Under the pieces are notes generated by a model. That model was not told the DNA's origin, did no database searches, and was given only the letters and a program-made list of their open reading frames with translations. Positions 48,758 to 57,589 of a stretch of 64,000 bases of DNA are shown one piece after another; the first letter of the stretch is position 1, and the number at the start of each line of letters is the position of its first letter. The stretch is from NCBI GenBank assembly GCA_963789515.1, contig CAWBKW010000002.1, forward strand, positions 496,001 to 560,000. Reading direction: 5' to 3'. The DNA comes from JBAXEO01 sp963789515. GTDB lineage: Bacteria > Actinomycetota > Coriobacteriia > Anaerosomatales > JAAXUF01. Both the position numbers and the translations under genes were made by a program.

Positions 48758-49821
48758 GTGAGATCTAAGTGGGTCAAATACGCGGCCGCCGTGCTCGCCG
48801 TTGGTCTTGTCGGCGCCCTGATCGCAGGGTGCTCCGGCGGTTCCGGCAGCGGATCCGGCTCGACCACCGAACCGAAGACCACCGTGAAGGCGGCCATGGT
48901 CACCGACATCGGCGGACTGGGGGACAAGTCCTTCAACGACCTGTCTGCGGCCGGTCTCGAGAAGGCTTCCGCGGAGCTGGGGGTTGAGACCAAGGTCGTG
49001 GAGTCCAAGGCTCCGACCGACTACGAGAGCAACCTGACGCAGCTCGCGAACGCGGGCTACAATCCGATCTTCGCCGTTGGATTCCTGATGACCGATACGG
49101 TCACCAAGGTTGCAACGCGACCCCGGACGTGACCTACGGTGGCATCGACGAGTTCTTCGATCCCACGATCCCCAACGTCGTCGGCATCACCTTCAAGGAG
49201 GCGGAGGCCGGGTATCTCGCCGGCGTTCTTGCCGCTTCTCTGACCTCCCAGCCCACCCTCGACCCGCGGATCAACGACAAGCTGATCATCGGGTTCGTCG
49301 GCGGCATGGAGATCCCGCCGGTTCAGGCGTACCAGGCCGGATACATCGCCGGCGCCAAGGCGACCAATCCCGCCGTCGAAGTGAAGAGCATCTACACGGG
49401 CTCCTTCACCGACCAGCAGAAGGGCTTCGAGGCTGGCAAGGCGCTCATCGAGCAGGGCGCTGACATCGTCTTCGCTGCTGCCGGTCAGACCGGGCTGGGT
49501 ACCGCCAAGGCCTGCCAGGAGAACAAGGCGCTCTTCATCGGCGTCGACTCCGACCAGTTCCTGACGATTCCGGCCATCGGCGACACCATCCTCACGTCCG
49601 CCGTCAAGAAGATCGACGTCGCGGTCTTCGAGACCATCAAGAAGGCGGTTGACGGCACCCTCAAGGGCGGCGTGAACGAGGCACTCGGAATCAAGGAAGA
49701 CGCCGTTGGCCTTGCGCCGTACCACGATTGGGACGCCAAGGTCCCGGCCGAGACCAAGAAGCAGGTCGACGCTGCCAAGGTCGGAATTGCGGATGGCTCC
49801 ATCACCGTTCCGAGCAAGTAG
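48758..49821 (+). CDS. BMP/PnrA-family nucleoside-binding lipoprotein; one frameshift
   Basis: A lipoprotein signal (LAVGLVGALIAGCSGGSGSG; lipid on Cys) and a Ser/Gly linker precede the Bmp domain: VTDIGGLGDKSFNDLSAAGL, then after the break VTYGGIDEFF, GITFKEAEAGYLAGVLAASL, GFVGGMEIPPVQAYQAGYIA and DIVFAAAGQTGLGT. Frame lost at about 49112; one base is missing (GTTGCAACG, perhaps from GTTGCCAACG). ~354 residues. PnrA/BmpA relatives bind purine nucleosides for the ABC importer encoded next. GTG at 48758 after GAGGAGGGAG. Confidence 0.9.
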
Positions 49822-49859
49822 ACGGCAAAGCCGGATCACTTGTGAGCCGTTGAGTACAC

Positions 49860-49890
49860 CAGGGGCGGCCGGCCGAGCCGGCCGCCCCTG
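49860..49890 (+). terminator. Strong stem-loop between binding protein and importer genes
   Basis: CAGGGGCGGCCGGC (49860-49873) pairs perfectly with GCCGGCCGCCCCTG (49877-49890), loop CGA. No T-run follows. In ABC operons such stems stabilise the upstream binding-protein mRNA and reduce downstream expression. Confidence 0.65.
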
Positions 49891-49908
49891 ACACGCAAGG
49901 GAGCCTTC

Positions 49909-51532
49909 ATGCCCGAGAGCCGAGTGCCCGTTCCCGAGACATCTTCTTCTGCCTGCGATGGGCGGACGCCGATCCTGCAGTCTCTCTCACGTCACCAAGC
50001 GGTTCCCGGGTGTTCTCGCCGTCGACGACGTCTCGCTCGACGTGCACTGTGGCGAGGTCGTCGCGCTGCTGGGCGAGAACGGGGCCGGGAAGTCGACCCT
50101 CATGAACGTCGCGTACGGGCTGCTCGGCGCCGATGCGGGTCAGATCGTCATCGACGGTGCGGTGGTCGAGGTCAAGGGCCCGCGCCAGGCGATCGACCTG
50201 GGCGTCGGAATGGTTCACCAGCACTTCATGCTGGTCGAGACACAGACGGTCACGGAGAACATCGTCCTAGGACTTGAGCCCACCAGGTTCGGCGTCATCG
50301 AGCGCGATCGGGCACGCGAAGAAGTCCTGCAGATATCGGAACGCTACGGCCTCAAGGTGGACCCGGACGCGCGCGTGATGGACCTCTCCGTAGGCATGCA
50401 GCAACGGGTCGAGATCCTCAAGGCGCTGTTCCGCAAGGCGCGCATCCTCATCCTCGACGAACCCACGGCGGTGCTGACGCCTCAGGAAGTACACGAGCTC
50501 TTCGAGATAGTCCGCCAGCTCGTGGACGAGGGCCTCGCGGTGGTGATCATCACCCACAAACTCGACGAGGTCATGGAGTTCTCTGACCGGATCGTGGCGA
50601 TGAGGGCCGGGAGAGTGGTGGGGGAGACGAGACCCACCGAGACCGACGAGGCGGGGCTCGCCAAGATGATGGTCGGCCGTGACGTCGTGCTCAGAATCGA
50701 CAAGCAGCCGTCGACGGCCGGGGCGCCCGTCCTCAAGATCACGGACCTTCATGTGGATGACGACCGGAAGCTCGAGGCCGTACGCGGAATCTCGCTCGAG
50801 GTGCGAGAGGGCGAGATCGTGGGGATCGCCGGTGTCTCGGGCAACGGTCAGAGCGAGCTCATCGAATCCATCATCGGGCTGCGACGGCCGACCGCCGGCA
50901 CCATCGTGCTCCGCGAGAAGGACATCACGCACGACGGACCGGCGAGTACCACCGCAGCAGGGGTGTCGGTGATACCCGAGGACCGCCAGAGGCGCGGGCT
51001 GGTCCTGGAGTTCGACCTGGTGGAGAATATCGCGCTCGGCGACCACCGAAGGGCTCCGTACTCACATCGCGGACTTCTGGACCGCAAAGCGATGGAGGCC
51101 GTGGCCAAGAAGCGTATCGACGACTTCGATATTCGAACGCCGAGCGAGTTCGTGGCGGCCGCGAATCTCTCCGGCGGGAACCAGCAGAAGGTCGTCGTCG
51201 CCCGAGAGCTCGGCCGCGATCCGGAGTTGCTCATCGCCGGGCAGCCGACGCGTGGCCTTGACGTCGGCGCGATCGAGTTCGTACACCGGCAGATCCTCGC
51301 GGCGCGGGACAACAGGAAGGCCGTGCTGATGGTCAGCATGGAACTGGAGGAGATCCAGTCGCTCTCCGACCGCATCGTGGTCATGTTCGAGGGCCGGATC
51401 GTCGCCGAGTTCGTCGGTGGAACGGCTACCGAGGAAGAGCTTGGCTACTACATGACCGGCGGCGGGAAAGCCGACCGCGATGTCGACGAAGGAAGGGCCG
51501 TCTCCAACCTGCCGAGGGGTGAAAATGTCTGA
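49909..51532 (+). CDS. Nucleoside ABC transporter ATP-binding protein (two ABC domains); one frameshift
   Basis: ATG at 49909 has a good ribosome site (AAGGGAG), but its frame is lost after ~24 residues at about 49981 (CAGTCTCTCT). One base fewer joins it to LSHVTKRFPGVLAVDDVSLD. The first domain has GENGAGKSTLMNVAYGLLGA, LSVGMQQRVEILKAL and ILDEPTAVLTP; the second has GVSGNGQSELIESIIGLRRP, NLSGGNQQKVVVAREL and LIAGQPTRGLDVGA. This double-cassette form, ~540 residues, is typical of NupA/YufO/BmpC-type importers. The last eight bases overlap the first permease. Confidence 0.92.
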
Positions 51533-52667
51533 CGCGATGCCACCCGTTGTCTCTTCGCCCGATGGCATGGAGAAGAGGTTCGCTCTCGAGCGCGAGCGCA
51601 GTGACCGTCTCGTGCGGATCATCACGCCGTTCATCTCGGTCGTGATCGCCCTGTTGATCGGCTCGCTGTTCATCGTGGCGTCCGGGCACAGCCCGGTGGC
51701 GGCCTTCGCAGCACTCTGGCAGGGGGCGTTCGGGACCCAGAGAGCGATAGGGGAGACGCTGCTTCGTTCCACCCCACTGATCTTCACCGGCCTCGCGCTG
51801 GCCTACGGCTTCCGCTCAGGACTGTTCAACATCGGTGCCGAGGGCCAGCTGTTTCTCGGTGGGCTCGCTGCCGCGGTGGTCGGGCTGTACGTGGGCGGGA
51901 TGTCGTGGTTCGTGTCGATACCGATCATCCTCTTCTCGGCGGCCCTTGCGGGTGCCGCTTGGGCGTTCATTCCGGCCCTGATGAAGGCCAGGATCGGAGC
52001 CAACGAGGTCATCACCACGATGATGTTCAGCTACATCGGGCGCTACTTCGTCTCGTGGGTCATCAACGGGCCGATGAAGGACAAGGGCGGAATACCCCAG
52101 ACGCCGCAACTGCCGCCCAACTCGATCCTGCCGCGGCTCAATGTGCTTCTGACATTCCTGAAGCCGACGCGGGCACACACGGGGATACTGCTCGCGGTGC
52201 TGGTGGCCGTCCTGGTGTGGGCTGCGCTCAAGTACACGACGCTCGGCTACGAGGCGCGAGCCGTGGGATTCAACCCGTTCGCGTCATCGGCCGGCGGTAT
52301 CTCGGTCTCCTCCACCATCATCAAGTCCCTGTGCATCTCCGGCGCGCTTGCCGGACTGGCCGGTGCGGTCGAGGTGATGGGTGTCTACGGCAGGCTGTTC
52401 GACAGCTTCTCCAACGGGTTCGGCTTCACGGGGATCGCGGTGGCGCTTCTGGCGAAGAACAACCCCATCGGCGTGATACCGGCGGCGCTTCTGTTCGGTG
52501 CGCTCTCTGCCGGTGCGGGGACGATGCAGCTCGAGGCCGACGTGTCCCAGCAGGTCGTCGCCATCATCCAAGGGATCATCATCTTCCTCATCGCGGCCGA
52601 GTCGATCGTGCCGTGGGCACTGGAACGGTGGCGCAAGCGGAAGGTGGTGAGCCCCGTTGCTGTCTAG
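51525..52667 (+). CDS. Nucleoside ABC transporter permease 1 (NupB/YufP-like)
   Basis: A 380-residue BPD_transp_2 permease with about nine hydrophobic helices. Landmarks: TPLIFTGLALAYGFRSGLFN, IGAEGQLFLGGLAAAVVGLY, KARIGANEVITTMMFSYIG, and GALAGLAGAVEVMGVYGRLF. ATG at 51525 (GAGGGGTG before it) overlaps the ATPase gene; the next permease overlaps its stop by eleven bases, so all three are translationally coupled. Intact. Confidence 0.93.
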   Translation: MSDAMPPVVSSPDGMEKRFALERERSDRLVRIITPFISVVIALLIGSLFIVASGHSPVAAFAALWQGAFGTQRAIGETLLRSTPLIFTGLALAYGFRSGLFNIGAEGQLFLGGLAAAVVGLYVGGMSWFVSIPIILFSAALAGAAWAFIPALMKARIGANEVITTMMFSYIGRYFVSWVINGPMKDKGGIPQTPQLPPNSILPRLNVLLTFLKPTRAHTGILLAVLVAVLVWAALKYTTLGYEARAVGFNPFASSAGGISVSSTIIKSLCISGALAGLAGAVEVMGVYGRLFDSFSNGFGFTGIAVALLAKNNPIGVIPAALLFGALSAGAGTMQLEADVSQQVVAIIQGIIIFLIAAESIVPWALERWRKRKVVSPVAV

Positions 52668-53661
52668 CATCGTCACCCCGGACCTCTTCGCGGCGGCCAT
52701 TCGGCTCGCCACCCCGATCGCTCTGGCGGCCATCGGCGCATCGATCTGCGAGCGCTCGGGCGTGGTCAACATCGCCATGGAAGGGCTCATGCTCGTCGGC
52801 GCGTTCGGTGGGGTGATGGGGGCGCTGCTCACCGGATCGCTCTGGGTGGGTGTCGCAGCGGCGCTGGTCGCCTCGTGCCTCTTCGCCTCGCTCCACGCTT
52901 TCGCGTCCATCAACCTTCGGTCTGATCAGGTCGTCTCGGGAACCGCGATCAACATCCTCGCTATCGGGGTCACCGGCTTCCTGATCGAGATGATCTTCGG
53001 GCGCCCGGGAAACGTAGGCGTCAGCGACAGCGTCATGGCCGAGCAGGTCCTCGGTCATCCGGTGAGGACCGTGTCCACGATCAAGCCGGTCTTCAGCTTC
53101 CCGGCCGGGGGACCCGGATTCCTCGGCACCGTGTGGACGTGGATCAACACGATCTTCTTCAGCTACACGCCTATCGTGTACGCGGGCATCTTCTTCGCGA
53201 TCTTCCTGACATGGGCGATGTTCCGAACACGGTGGGGATTGCGCCTTCGGGCGTTGGGCGAGCATCCCCGCGCCGCCGACACCGTCGGCATCAATGTGGT
53301 CGCAGGCCGCTGGTTCGCGGTTCTCGTCTCAGGGTTCATGGCCGGTCTGGCAGGCGCCAACCTTTCGCTCGAGCAGGTCGGGGGCTTCTCGGACTCCATG
53401 ACCAACGGCCGCGGGTTCATCGCGCTGGCTGCCAACATCTTCGGGCGCTGGATCCCCGGCGGCGCGTATCTGGCCTCGCTCCTGTTCGGGTTCGCCGACG
53501 CGCTCCAGCTGAAGCTTCAACTCTTCAGCAGCACCATCAGGATCCCGCCGCAGTTCTTCCTCATGCTGCCCTACGTGCTGACCGTCATCGTGCTCGCAGG
53601 CGTCGTGGGTCGCGCCGTCGCGCCCGCCGCGCTCGGTAAGCCGTACAAGGCCAAGGGCTAG
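52657..53661 (+). CDS. Nucleoside ABC transporter permease 2 (NupC/YufQ-like)
   Basis: A 334-residue polytopic permease. Landmarks: AAIRLATPIALAAIGASICE, ERSGVVNIAMEGLMLVGAFG, NLRSDQVVSGTAINILAIGV, RLRALGEHPRAADTVGINVV, GANLSLEQVGGFSDSMTNGR and FIALAANIFGRWIPGGAYLA. It pairs with permease 1. Start TTG at 52657 is the only one near the overlap. Last gene of the importer; intact. No nucleoside phosphorylase or deaminase gene follows. Confidence 0.92.
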   Translation: MLSSIVTPDLFAAAIRLATPIALAAIGASICERSGVVNIAMEGLMLVGAFGGVMGALLTGSLWVGVAAALVASCLFASLHAFASINLRSDQVVSGTAINILAIGVTGFLIEMIFGRPGNVGVSDSVMAEQVLGHPVRTVSTIKPVFSFPAGGPGFLGTVWTWINTIFFSYTPIVYAGIFFAIFLTWAMFRTRWGLRLRALGEHPRAADTVGINVVAGRWFAVLVSGFMAGLAGANLSLEQVGGFSDSMTNGRGFIALAANIFGRWIPGGAYLASLLFGFADALQLKLQLFSSTIRIPPQFFLMLPYVLTVIVLAGVVGRAVAPAALGKPYKAKG

Positions 53662-53685
53662 TCCGAGAGGGACTCGCCGACAACG

Positions 53686-53988
53686 TCAGACAGAGGGGCC
53701 TTCCTCGTCATCGGGGAAGGCCTCACGCTCTTCAGGCGCTCCGTCGGCGTCCGGAGGGATCGCTCGCAGCCTGCCCACCGCCACGATCACGACGACGACC
53801 ATCAGCAGGAGCACGAGGTCCATCGGCATCTCAGGTCGCCAGCTCCCGCGCAGCAGTGAGCGCACTACATACAGGCAGGCAACGATGACGGGCACCGACC
53901 ACAGCGGGAGCCGCACACTCGGTCTTGGAAGCACGACGGTGTCTCTCTCCTCGGTCGGTCTACTCGGCCGGAGTAGCGGATTCCTCAT
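53686..53988 (-). CDS. Small two-helix membrane protein, unknown
   Basis: About 100 residues from ATG 53988. Two membrane helices are visible (LPLWSVPVIVACLYVVRSLL; MPMDLVLLLMVVVVIVAVGR), followed by an acidic tail ending EEREAFPDDEEGPSV. Its start overlaps the end of the DUF4349 gene by 29 bases, so the two are probably cotranscribed. No ribosome site is obvious; a later GTG is possible. No family recognised. Confidence 0.55.
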   Translation of the reverse strand: MRNPLLRPSRPTEERDTVVLPRPSVRLPLWSVPVIVACLYVVRSLLRGSWRPEMPMDLVLLLMVVVVIVAVGRLRAIPPDADGAPEEREAFPDDEEGPSV

Positions 53989-54973
53989 CGGGAGCGGCGT
54001 CCGAGGCTGACTCGTCGACAGCATCGCGTGCCGCGAGCCTGCGCCGCCTGCGCGAGCGCCAGACGAGCACCACCAAGGCGACGAGCAGCAGGACCGGTGC
54101 AAGTGCGATCGTCAGGGTGATGAGGGCGCGGATCACGGCTGCAGCGGCCTGGAACCCGCTGGTCACCGCCGCCGAGAACCCCCAGGTTCCGCCGGTGGGC
54201 TGCACCAAGGCCCCGGGCGCTGACAACGCCAGCGTCAGGGTCGCCATCGCCGTCTGGCGGTCAAGGTAGGCGATCTGCGCCTGCATCGCTTCGATCTCGC
54301 CGCGGACTCGTGAGAGCTCGCTCTCGATCAAGAGCATCTCACTGACCTTGGTCGCCTTGTCGAAGAAGCTACGAAGCCGGATCTCCTCTGCCTGCAGGTT
54401 CTTGAGCCGCGCCGAGAGATCGACGTACTGCTGCGTGACATCGCTCTGAGCAGCCGACTGGGTCAGTACCTTGCCGAGCTTGGCGGCCTGCGCCTCGACC
54501 GACGCCAGCTTCTGGGACGGGACGCGCAGCGTGACCATGGCGCTGCTTGACGGTGAGTCCGACTTCGCGGAACCGGTTCCCAGGGGCACCGGTCCGCCGA
54601 CGCCTCCCTCGCCGGACTGCACGGACAGCTCCGTTATCTCGGCTGCATTCGCCGCCGCGAGGGCACGAACGGCCGCAAGTGATTTGTCGATGTCCTCGAC
54701 CTGGAGCCCCATCGATGACGTGCTGACGATCATCCGATCAGAGGGAACGCTGCCAAGGGTCTTGGATTCCTGTTGTGCGATCGTCGGCTGCGCGGCGTCG
54801 CTCGGAGCGGGGGGAGCGACTGCGTTCAGGCCGCCCGATACGGCGCCGCCGGATTCCGAGACGGTGTCCGGGGCGGTTGTGCGTGCCAACGAGCATCCCG
54901 CCGACGTGGCGAGCAGAGCGGCGACGGCTACTGCGATCCCGATGCGTCGTACCTGACGGAGCTGGGCCTTCAT
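53960..54973 (-). CDS. DUF4349 lipoprotein
   Basis: The 337-residue protein has a lipoprotein signal (IAVAVAALLATSAGCSLART), a Ser/Gly/Ala linker, then a DUF4349 domain (DRMIVSTSSMGLQVEDIDKS, VTLRVPSQKLASVEAQAAKL, GKVLTQSAAQSDVTQQYVDL and SARLKNLQAEEIRLRSFFDK) with a coiled coil, and a C-terminal membrane helix (LITLTIALAPVLLLVALVVL) followed by RRRRR. It would be held by lipid and helix outside the membrane. Function unknown. ATG at 54973 after GGAGG. Confidence 0.85.
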   Translation of the reverse strand: MKAQLRQVRRIGIAVAVAALLATSAGCSLARTTAPDTVSESGGAVSGGLNAVAPPAPSDAAQPTIAQQESKTLGSVPSDRMIVSTSSMGLQVEDIDKSLAAVRALAAANAAEITELSVQSGEGGVGGPVPLGTGSAKSDSPSSSAMVTLRVPSQKLASVEAQAAKLGKVLTQSAAQSDVTQQYVDLSARLKNLQAEEIRLRSFFDKATKVSEMLLIESELSRVRGEIEAMQAQIAYLDRQTAMATLTLALSAPGALVQPTGGTWGFSAAVTSGFQAAAAVIRALITLTIALAPVLLLVALVVLVWRSRRRRRLAARDAVDESASDAAPDEESATPAE

Positions 54974-55075
54974 GGTCGGGCCTCCTGTCGGATCGTCTCG
55001 GAAAGAACGACAAACGCCCTCGCCGCGATAGGAAGCGGGAGAGCGTCTGACAGGTACTCAGAAGGTCGAAGAAGG

Positions 55076-55216
55076 CTAGACGTCCGCCTTCTTCTCGTCC
55101 TCGAGCTTCTTCAGCGTTGTGGCTGCGTAGGCACCGAGACCGATGCCCACCGCCACTACGACGAAGAACGCGAGGATCAGCACGTTGACAACAGCTGCAG
55201 CCCAGTTGGCGGTCAT
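55076..55216 (-). CDS. 46-residue single-helix membrane peptide
   Basis: ATG at 55216 is preceded by GGAGGG at nine bases. The product is MTANWAAAVVNVLILAFFVV, continuing VVAVGIGLGAYAATTLKKLE and ending DEKKADV: one membrane helix plus a charged cytoplasmic tail. It is the first of three minus-strand genes for membrane proteins. Similar tiny proteins are often subunits or regulators of larger membrane complexes; no family is recognised. Confidence 0.6.
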   Translation of the reverse strand: MTANWAAAVVNVLILAFFVVVAVGIGLGAYAATTLKKLEDEKKADV

Positions 55217-55449
55217 GTGACCGGTCCCTCCGTGTCGGCGAAATGAATCAACCTGATTCTACCCGCACGGTTGCCGCTACGGCAAACAGCTTCTGCACCC
55301 GTCCTCCGCGCCGTCCTTCCGACTGCCTGTCTCTGCCGTTCCGCTCGTACGCTCATATGACGTCGCGGGCATCACGAAGGTTCGCGACCAGATAGGAATC
55401 CGCGCACGTGAGACGCCGGCGGTTCGTTCGCCGGCTTCAGGGAGGGACG
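55217..55449. other. Intergenic region before the mraZ control repeats
   Basis: Divergent gap between the small membrane peptide and the dcw cluster; together with the control region it spans 373 bases. No ORF, tRNA or repeat is seen in this part. It is a little richer in A+T than its surroundings (for example CTCATATGACG at about 55350). Confidence 0.5.
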
Positions 55450-55521
55450 TGGGTACCAGCGGGACGTCGTGTCATGAAATGTCATCAGAGTGTTGCATTG
55501 TGGGACGAAGTGTCATACAGT
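55450..55521 (+). promoter_or_regulatory. mraZ/dcw promoter with seven helically phased MraZ-box-like repeats
   Basis: TGGG, CGGG, TGTC, TGTC, TGTT, TGGG and TGTC begin at 55450, 55460, 55470, 55480, 55491, 55501 and 55511, a 10-bp period with one 11-bp step. Known MraZ operators are three TGGGN boxes with five-base spacers, the same 10-bp period. A promoter, TTGCAT (55493-55498) - 17 bases - TACAGT (55516-55521), lies within the last repeats, so MraZ binding would block it. mraZ starts at 55590. Confidence 0.6.
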
Positions 55522-55589
55522 CCTACATGTTGAGCGGGGAACACGTTCGAGGGTGTTCCCGGGGGCACGGAACTGAGAGGGGGCTCGGG

Positions 55590-56024
55590 ATGTTTCTTGG
55601 CGAGTATCAACACACGCTGGACGCCAAAGGACGCGTCTCCCTGCCCGCGAAGTTCCGCTCGGAAGTCACCGGAAGCCTCGTCGTATCCAAGGGCCTCGAC
55701 AACTGCCTCTACGTGTACTCGGCCGAGGAGTACCGAAGCTTCGTGGAGGATCTGACGTTGGGCAACGACTTCAACTCCAAGCAGCGTCACCTTCGCAGGT
55801 TCTTCGTGGCGGGGGCGCAAGAGGTCGAGCTCGACTCGGCAGGACGTATCTCACTGTCGCCGGCGTTGCGCGACTACGCCGGGCTGAAGAAGGAGATCGC
55901 CGTCACGGGCAACGGGAACCGGATCGAGATCTGGGACTCCAAGGCCTGGGCGACCTACAACAGCGAGGCCGAAGGTTCGATCGAAGACCTCGCTGAAGGA
56001 CTGGCCGAAGCCGGCCTGTTCTAA
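55590..56024 (+). CDS. mraZ: Transcriptional regulator MraZ
   Basis: This 144-residue protein has two SpoVT/AbrB-like MraZ domains: FLGEYQHTLDAKGRVSLPAK and, in the second half, DSAGRISLSPALRDYAGLKK. Each has the DxxGRxxxP DNA-binding motif. MraZ forms ring-shaped oligomers that repress the dcw operon. ATG at 55590 is preceded by GAGAGGGGG. rsmH follows ten bases later. Confidence 0.96.
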   Translation: MFLGEYQHTLDAKGRVSLPAKFRSEVTGSLVVSKGLDNCLYVYSAEEYRSFVEDLTLGNDFNSKQRHLRRFFVAGAQEVELDSAGRISLSPALRDYAGLKKEIAVTGNGNRIEIWDSKAWATYNSEAEGSIEDLAEGLAEAGLF

Positions 56025-56033
56025 GCCTTGACA

Positions 56034-56984
56034 ATGGAATACCGGCACACCCCAGTTTTGCTGGCCGAGGTCACGCAGCAACTTTCGCCGCAGACCGGTT
56101 CGATCATCGTCGACTGCACCTTAGGCGGGGCAGGACACGCGAAACGGCTTCTAGACCTCGTTGTGCCCACGGGAGTACTCGTGGGGATCGACCAAGACGA
56201 CGCAGCACTTGACGCAGCAGCAGTCACACTCCGCCTCGGCCAGCAAATACCACAAGAGAACGTCGTTCTCTTGAAGGGGAACTTCGGGGACCTCGACGGC
56301 CTGCTCTCCACGGCCCAGATCCCCTACGTCGACGGGTTCTTGTTCGACCTCGGCGTAAGCTCCCCGCAACTCGACATCCCCGGGCGCGGCTTCTCCTACA
56401 TGGAGGATGCGCCCCTGGATATGCGGATGGACCCGGGTCAACGCGCCCTTACCGCAGCAGAGGTCATCGCCACCTACTCCGAAGCAGACCTCGCCCGGAT
56501 CATCCGTGACTATGGGGAAGACCGGTGGGCAAAGCGCATCGCAGCTTTCATCGTAGCCGCGCGAGCCCGCCGCCCCATTGAGACCACACACGAGCTCGTC
56601 GATGTCATCAAGGCCGCGGTTCCTGCAGCGGCCCGCCGAGAAGGACCTCATCCTGCCAAGCGCACGTTCCAGGCCCTGCGCATCGAGGTCAACCAGGAGC
56701 TCGAGGTCCTACAGACGGCGCTCGAGTCCGCCACTCGGTGGCTTCGGCCCGGCGGGCGGATCGCGGTCATCAGCTACCACTCGCTGGAAGACCGCATCGT
56801 GAAGGTCTTCTTCGCCGAGCAGGCACGAGCGTGCACCTGCCCGCCGGATCTGCCCGTCTGCACCTGCGACACCGTGCCGGTACTCCGAGTCCTCACGCGC
56901 AAGGCGATCGTGCCCGGCGCCGAGGAGATCGAGGCCAACCCGCGCGCCCGCAGCGCGAAGCTGCGGGCCGCAGAGAAGCTCTGA
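56034..56984 (+). CDS. rsmH: 16S rRNA m4C1402 methyltransferase RsmH (MraW)
   Basis: A SAM-dependent N4-methyltransferase of 316 residues. Motifs: EYRHTPVLLAEVTQQLSPQT, DCTLGGAGHAKRLLDLV (SAM loop), LFDLGVSSPQLDIPGRGFSY, RTFQALRIEVNQELEVLQ and GGRIAVISYHSLEDRIVKVF. A CxC..C-rich loop (ACTCPPDLPVCTCD) near the end is common in the family. ATG at 56034; TTG six bases earlier is possible. Intact. Confidence 0.95.
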   Translation: MEYRHTPVLLAEVTQQLSPQTGSIIVDCTLGGAGHAKRLLDLVVPTGVLVGIDQDDAALDAAAVTLRLGQQIPQENVVLLKGNFGDLDGLLSTAQIPYVDGFLFDLGVSSPQLDIPGRGFSYMEDAPLDMRMDPGQRALTAAEVIATYSEADLARIIRDYGEDRWAKRIAAFIVAARARRPIETTHELVDVIKAAVPAAARREGPHPAKRTFQALRIEVNQELEVLQTALESATRWLRPGGRIAVISYHSLEDRIVKVFFAEQARACTCPPDLPVCTCDTVPVLRVLTRKAIVPGAEEIEANPRARSAKLRAAEKL

Positions 56985-57039
56985 TCGTGAAGAATCCCGG
57001 GTACCATGCCCGGCTGGTGGGGCGAGGAGGTGTTCGGCC

Positions 57040-57570
57040 ATGGGACTACCCGCGTTACGACATGAGTCGCACACCGCAGCCGCTCGTCCACACCTTCGCG
57101 TAGTCGCCCCTGCCAAGAAGACGTCGTCGTCGAAGCGACGCCGCGTGTCTCACGCAGCGGCGTATCAGGGGTTCGTGTTCTTCGCGGTGGCCGTCGCTGC
57201 CATCGCGCTCCTGGGAGTGGGCCGTGTCTGGCTCTCGGTCCAAGCCACGCAGGCATCGATCGATTCGACGAACCTGCGACAGCAGATCAAGAACGAGCGC
57301 TATCGGGGCGACCTGCTCGAAGTCCAGCAGAGCGCTCTGGCGACACCTTCGCGTATCCTTGCAATCGCGAGCGGGAGTCTCGGGATGGCACCGGCCACCT
57401 CCGTGATCTACCTGCGCCTGAAGAAGGACGAAGTCACGCCGGTGGCTTCGGCTGGCACAGGGACGGCCGACAAGCACGGAGTCGGCATTCTGGAGCGGGC
57501 AATGGATATCGCGGCCGGCGAGGCGCAGGTACTGCTGGTGGGCGATGTCGGTCTCGCGTCCTCGCGATAG
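57040..57570 (+). CDS. ftsL: FtsL-like division protein
   Basis: This 176-residue bitopic protein sits between rsmH and ftsI, the usual ftsL position. It has a basic cytoplasmic tail (KKTSSSKRRRVSH), a membrane helix (GFVFFAVAVAAIALLGVGRV) and a leucine-rich coiled coil (STNLRQQIKNERYRGDLLEV), followed by PSRILAIASGSLGMAPATSV, the typical end of the FtsL/DivIC core. The extra ~50 residues at the C-terminus are unusual. ATG at 57040. The gene overlaps the upstream end of the ftsI open frame but not the chosen ftsI start. Confidence 0.82.
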   Translation: MGLPALRHESHTAAARPHLRVVAPAKKTSSSKRRRVSHAAAYQGFVFFAVAVAAIALLGVGRVWLSVQATQASIDSTNLRQQIKNERYRGDLLEVQQSALATPSRILAIASGSLGMAPATSVIYLRLKKDEVTPVASAGTGTADKHGVGILERAMDIAAGEAQVLLVGDVGLASSR

Positions 57571-57589
57571 GAGCCGGACAGGAGGTAGC

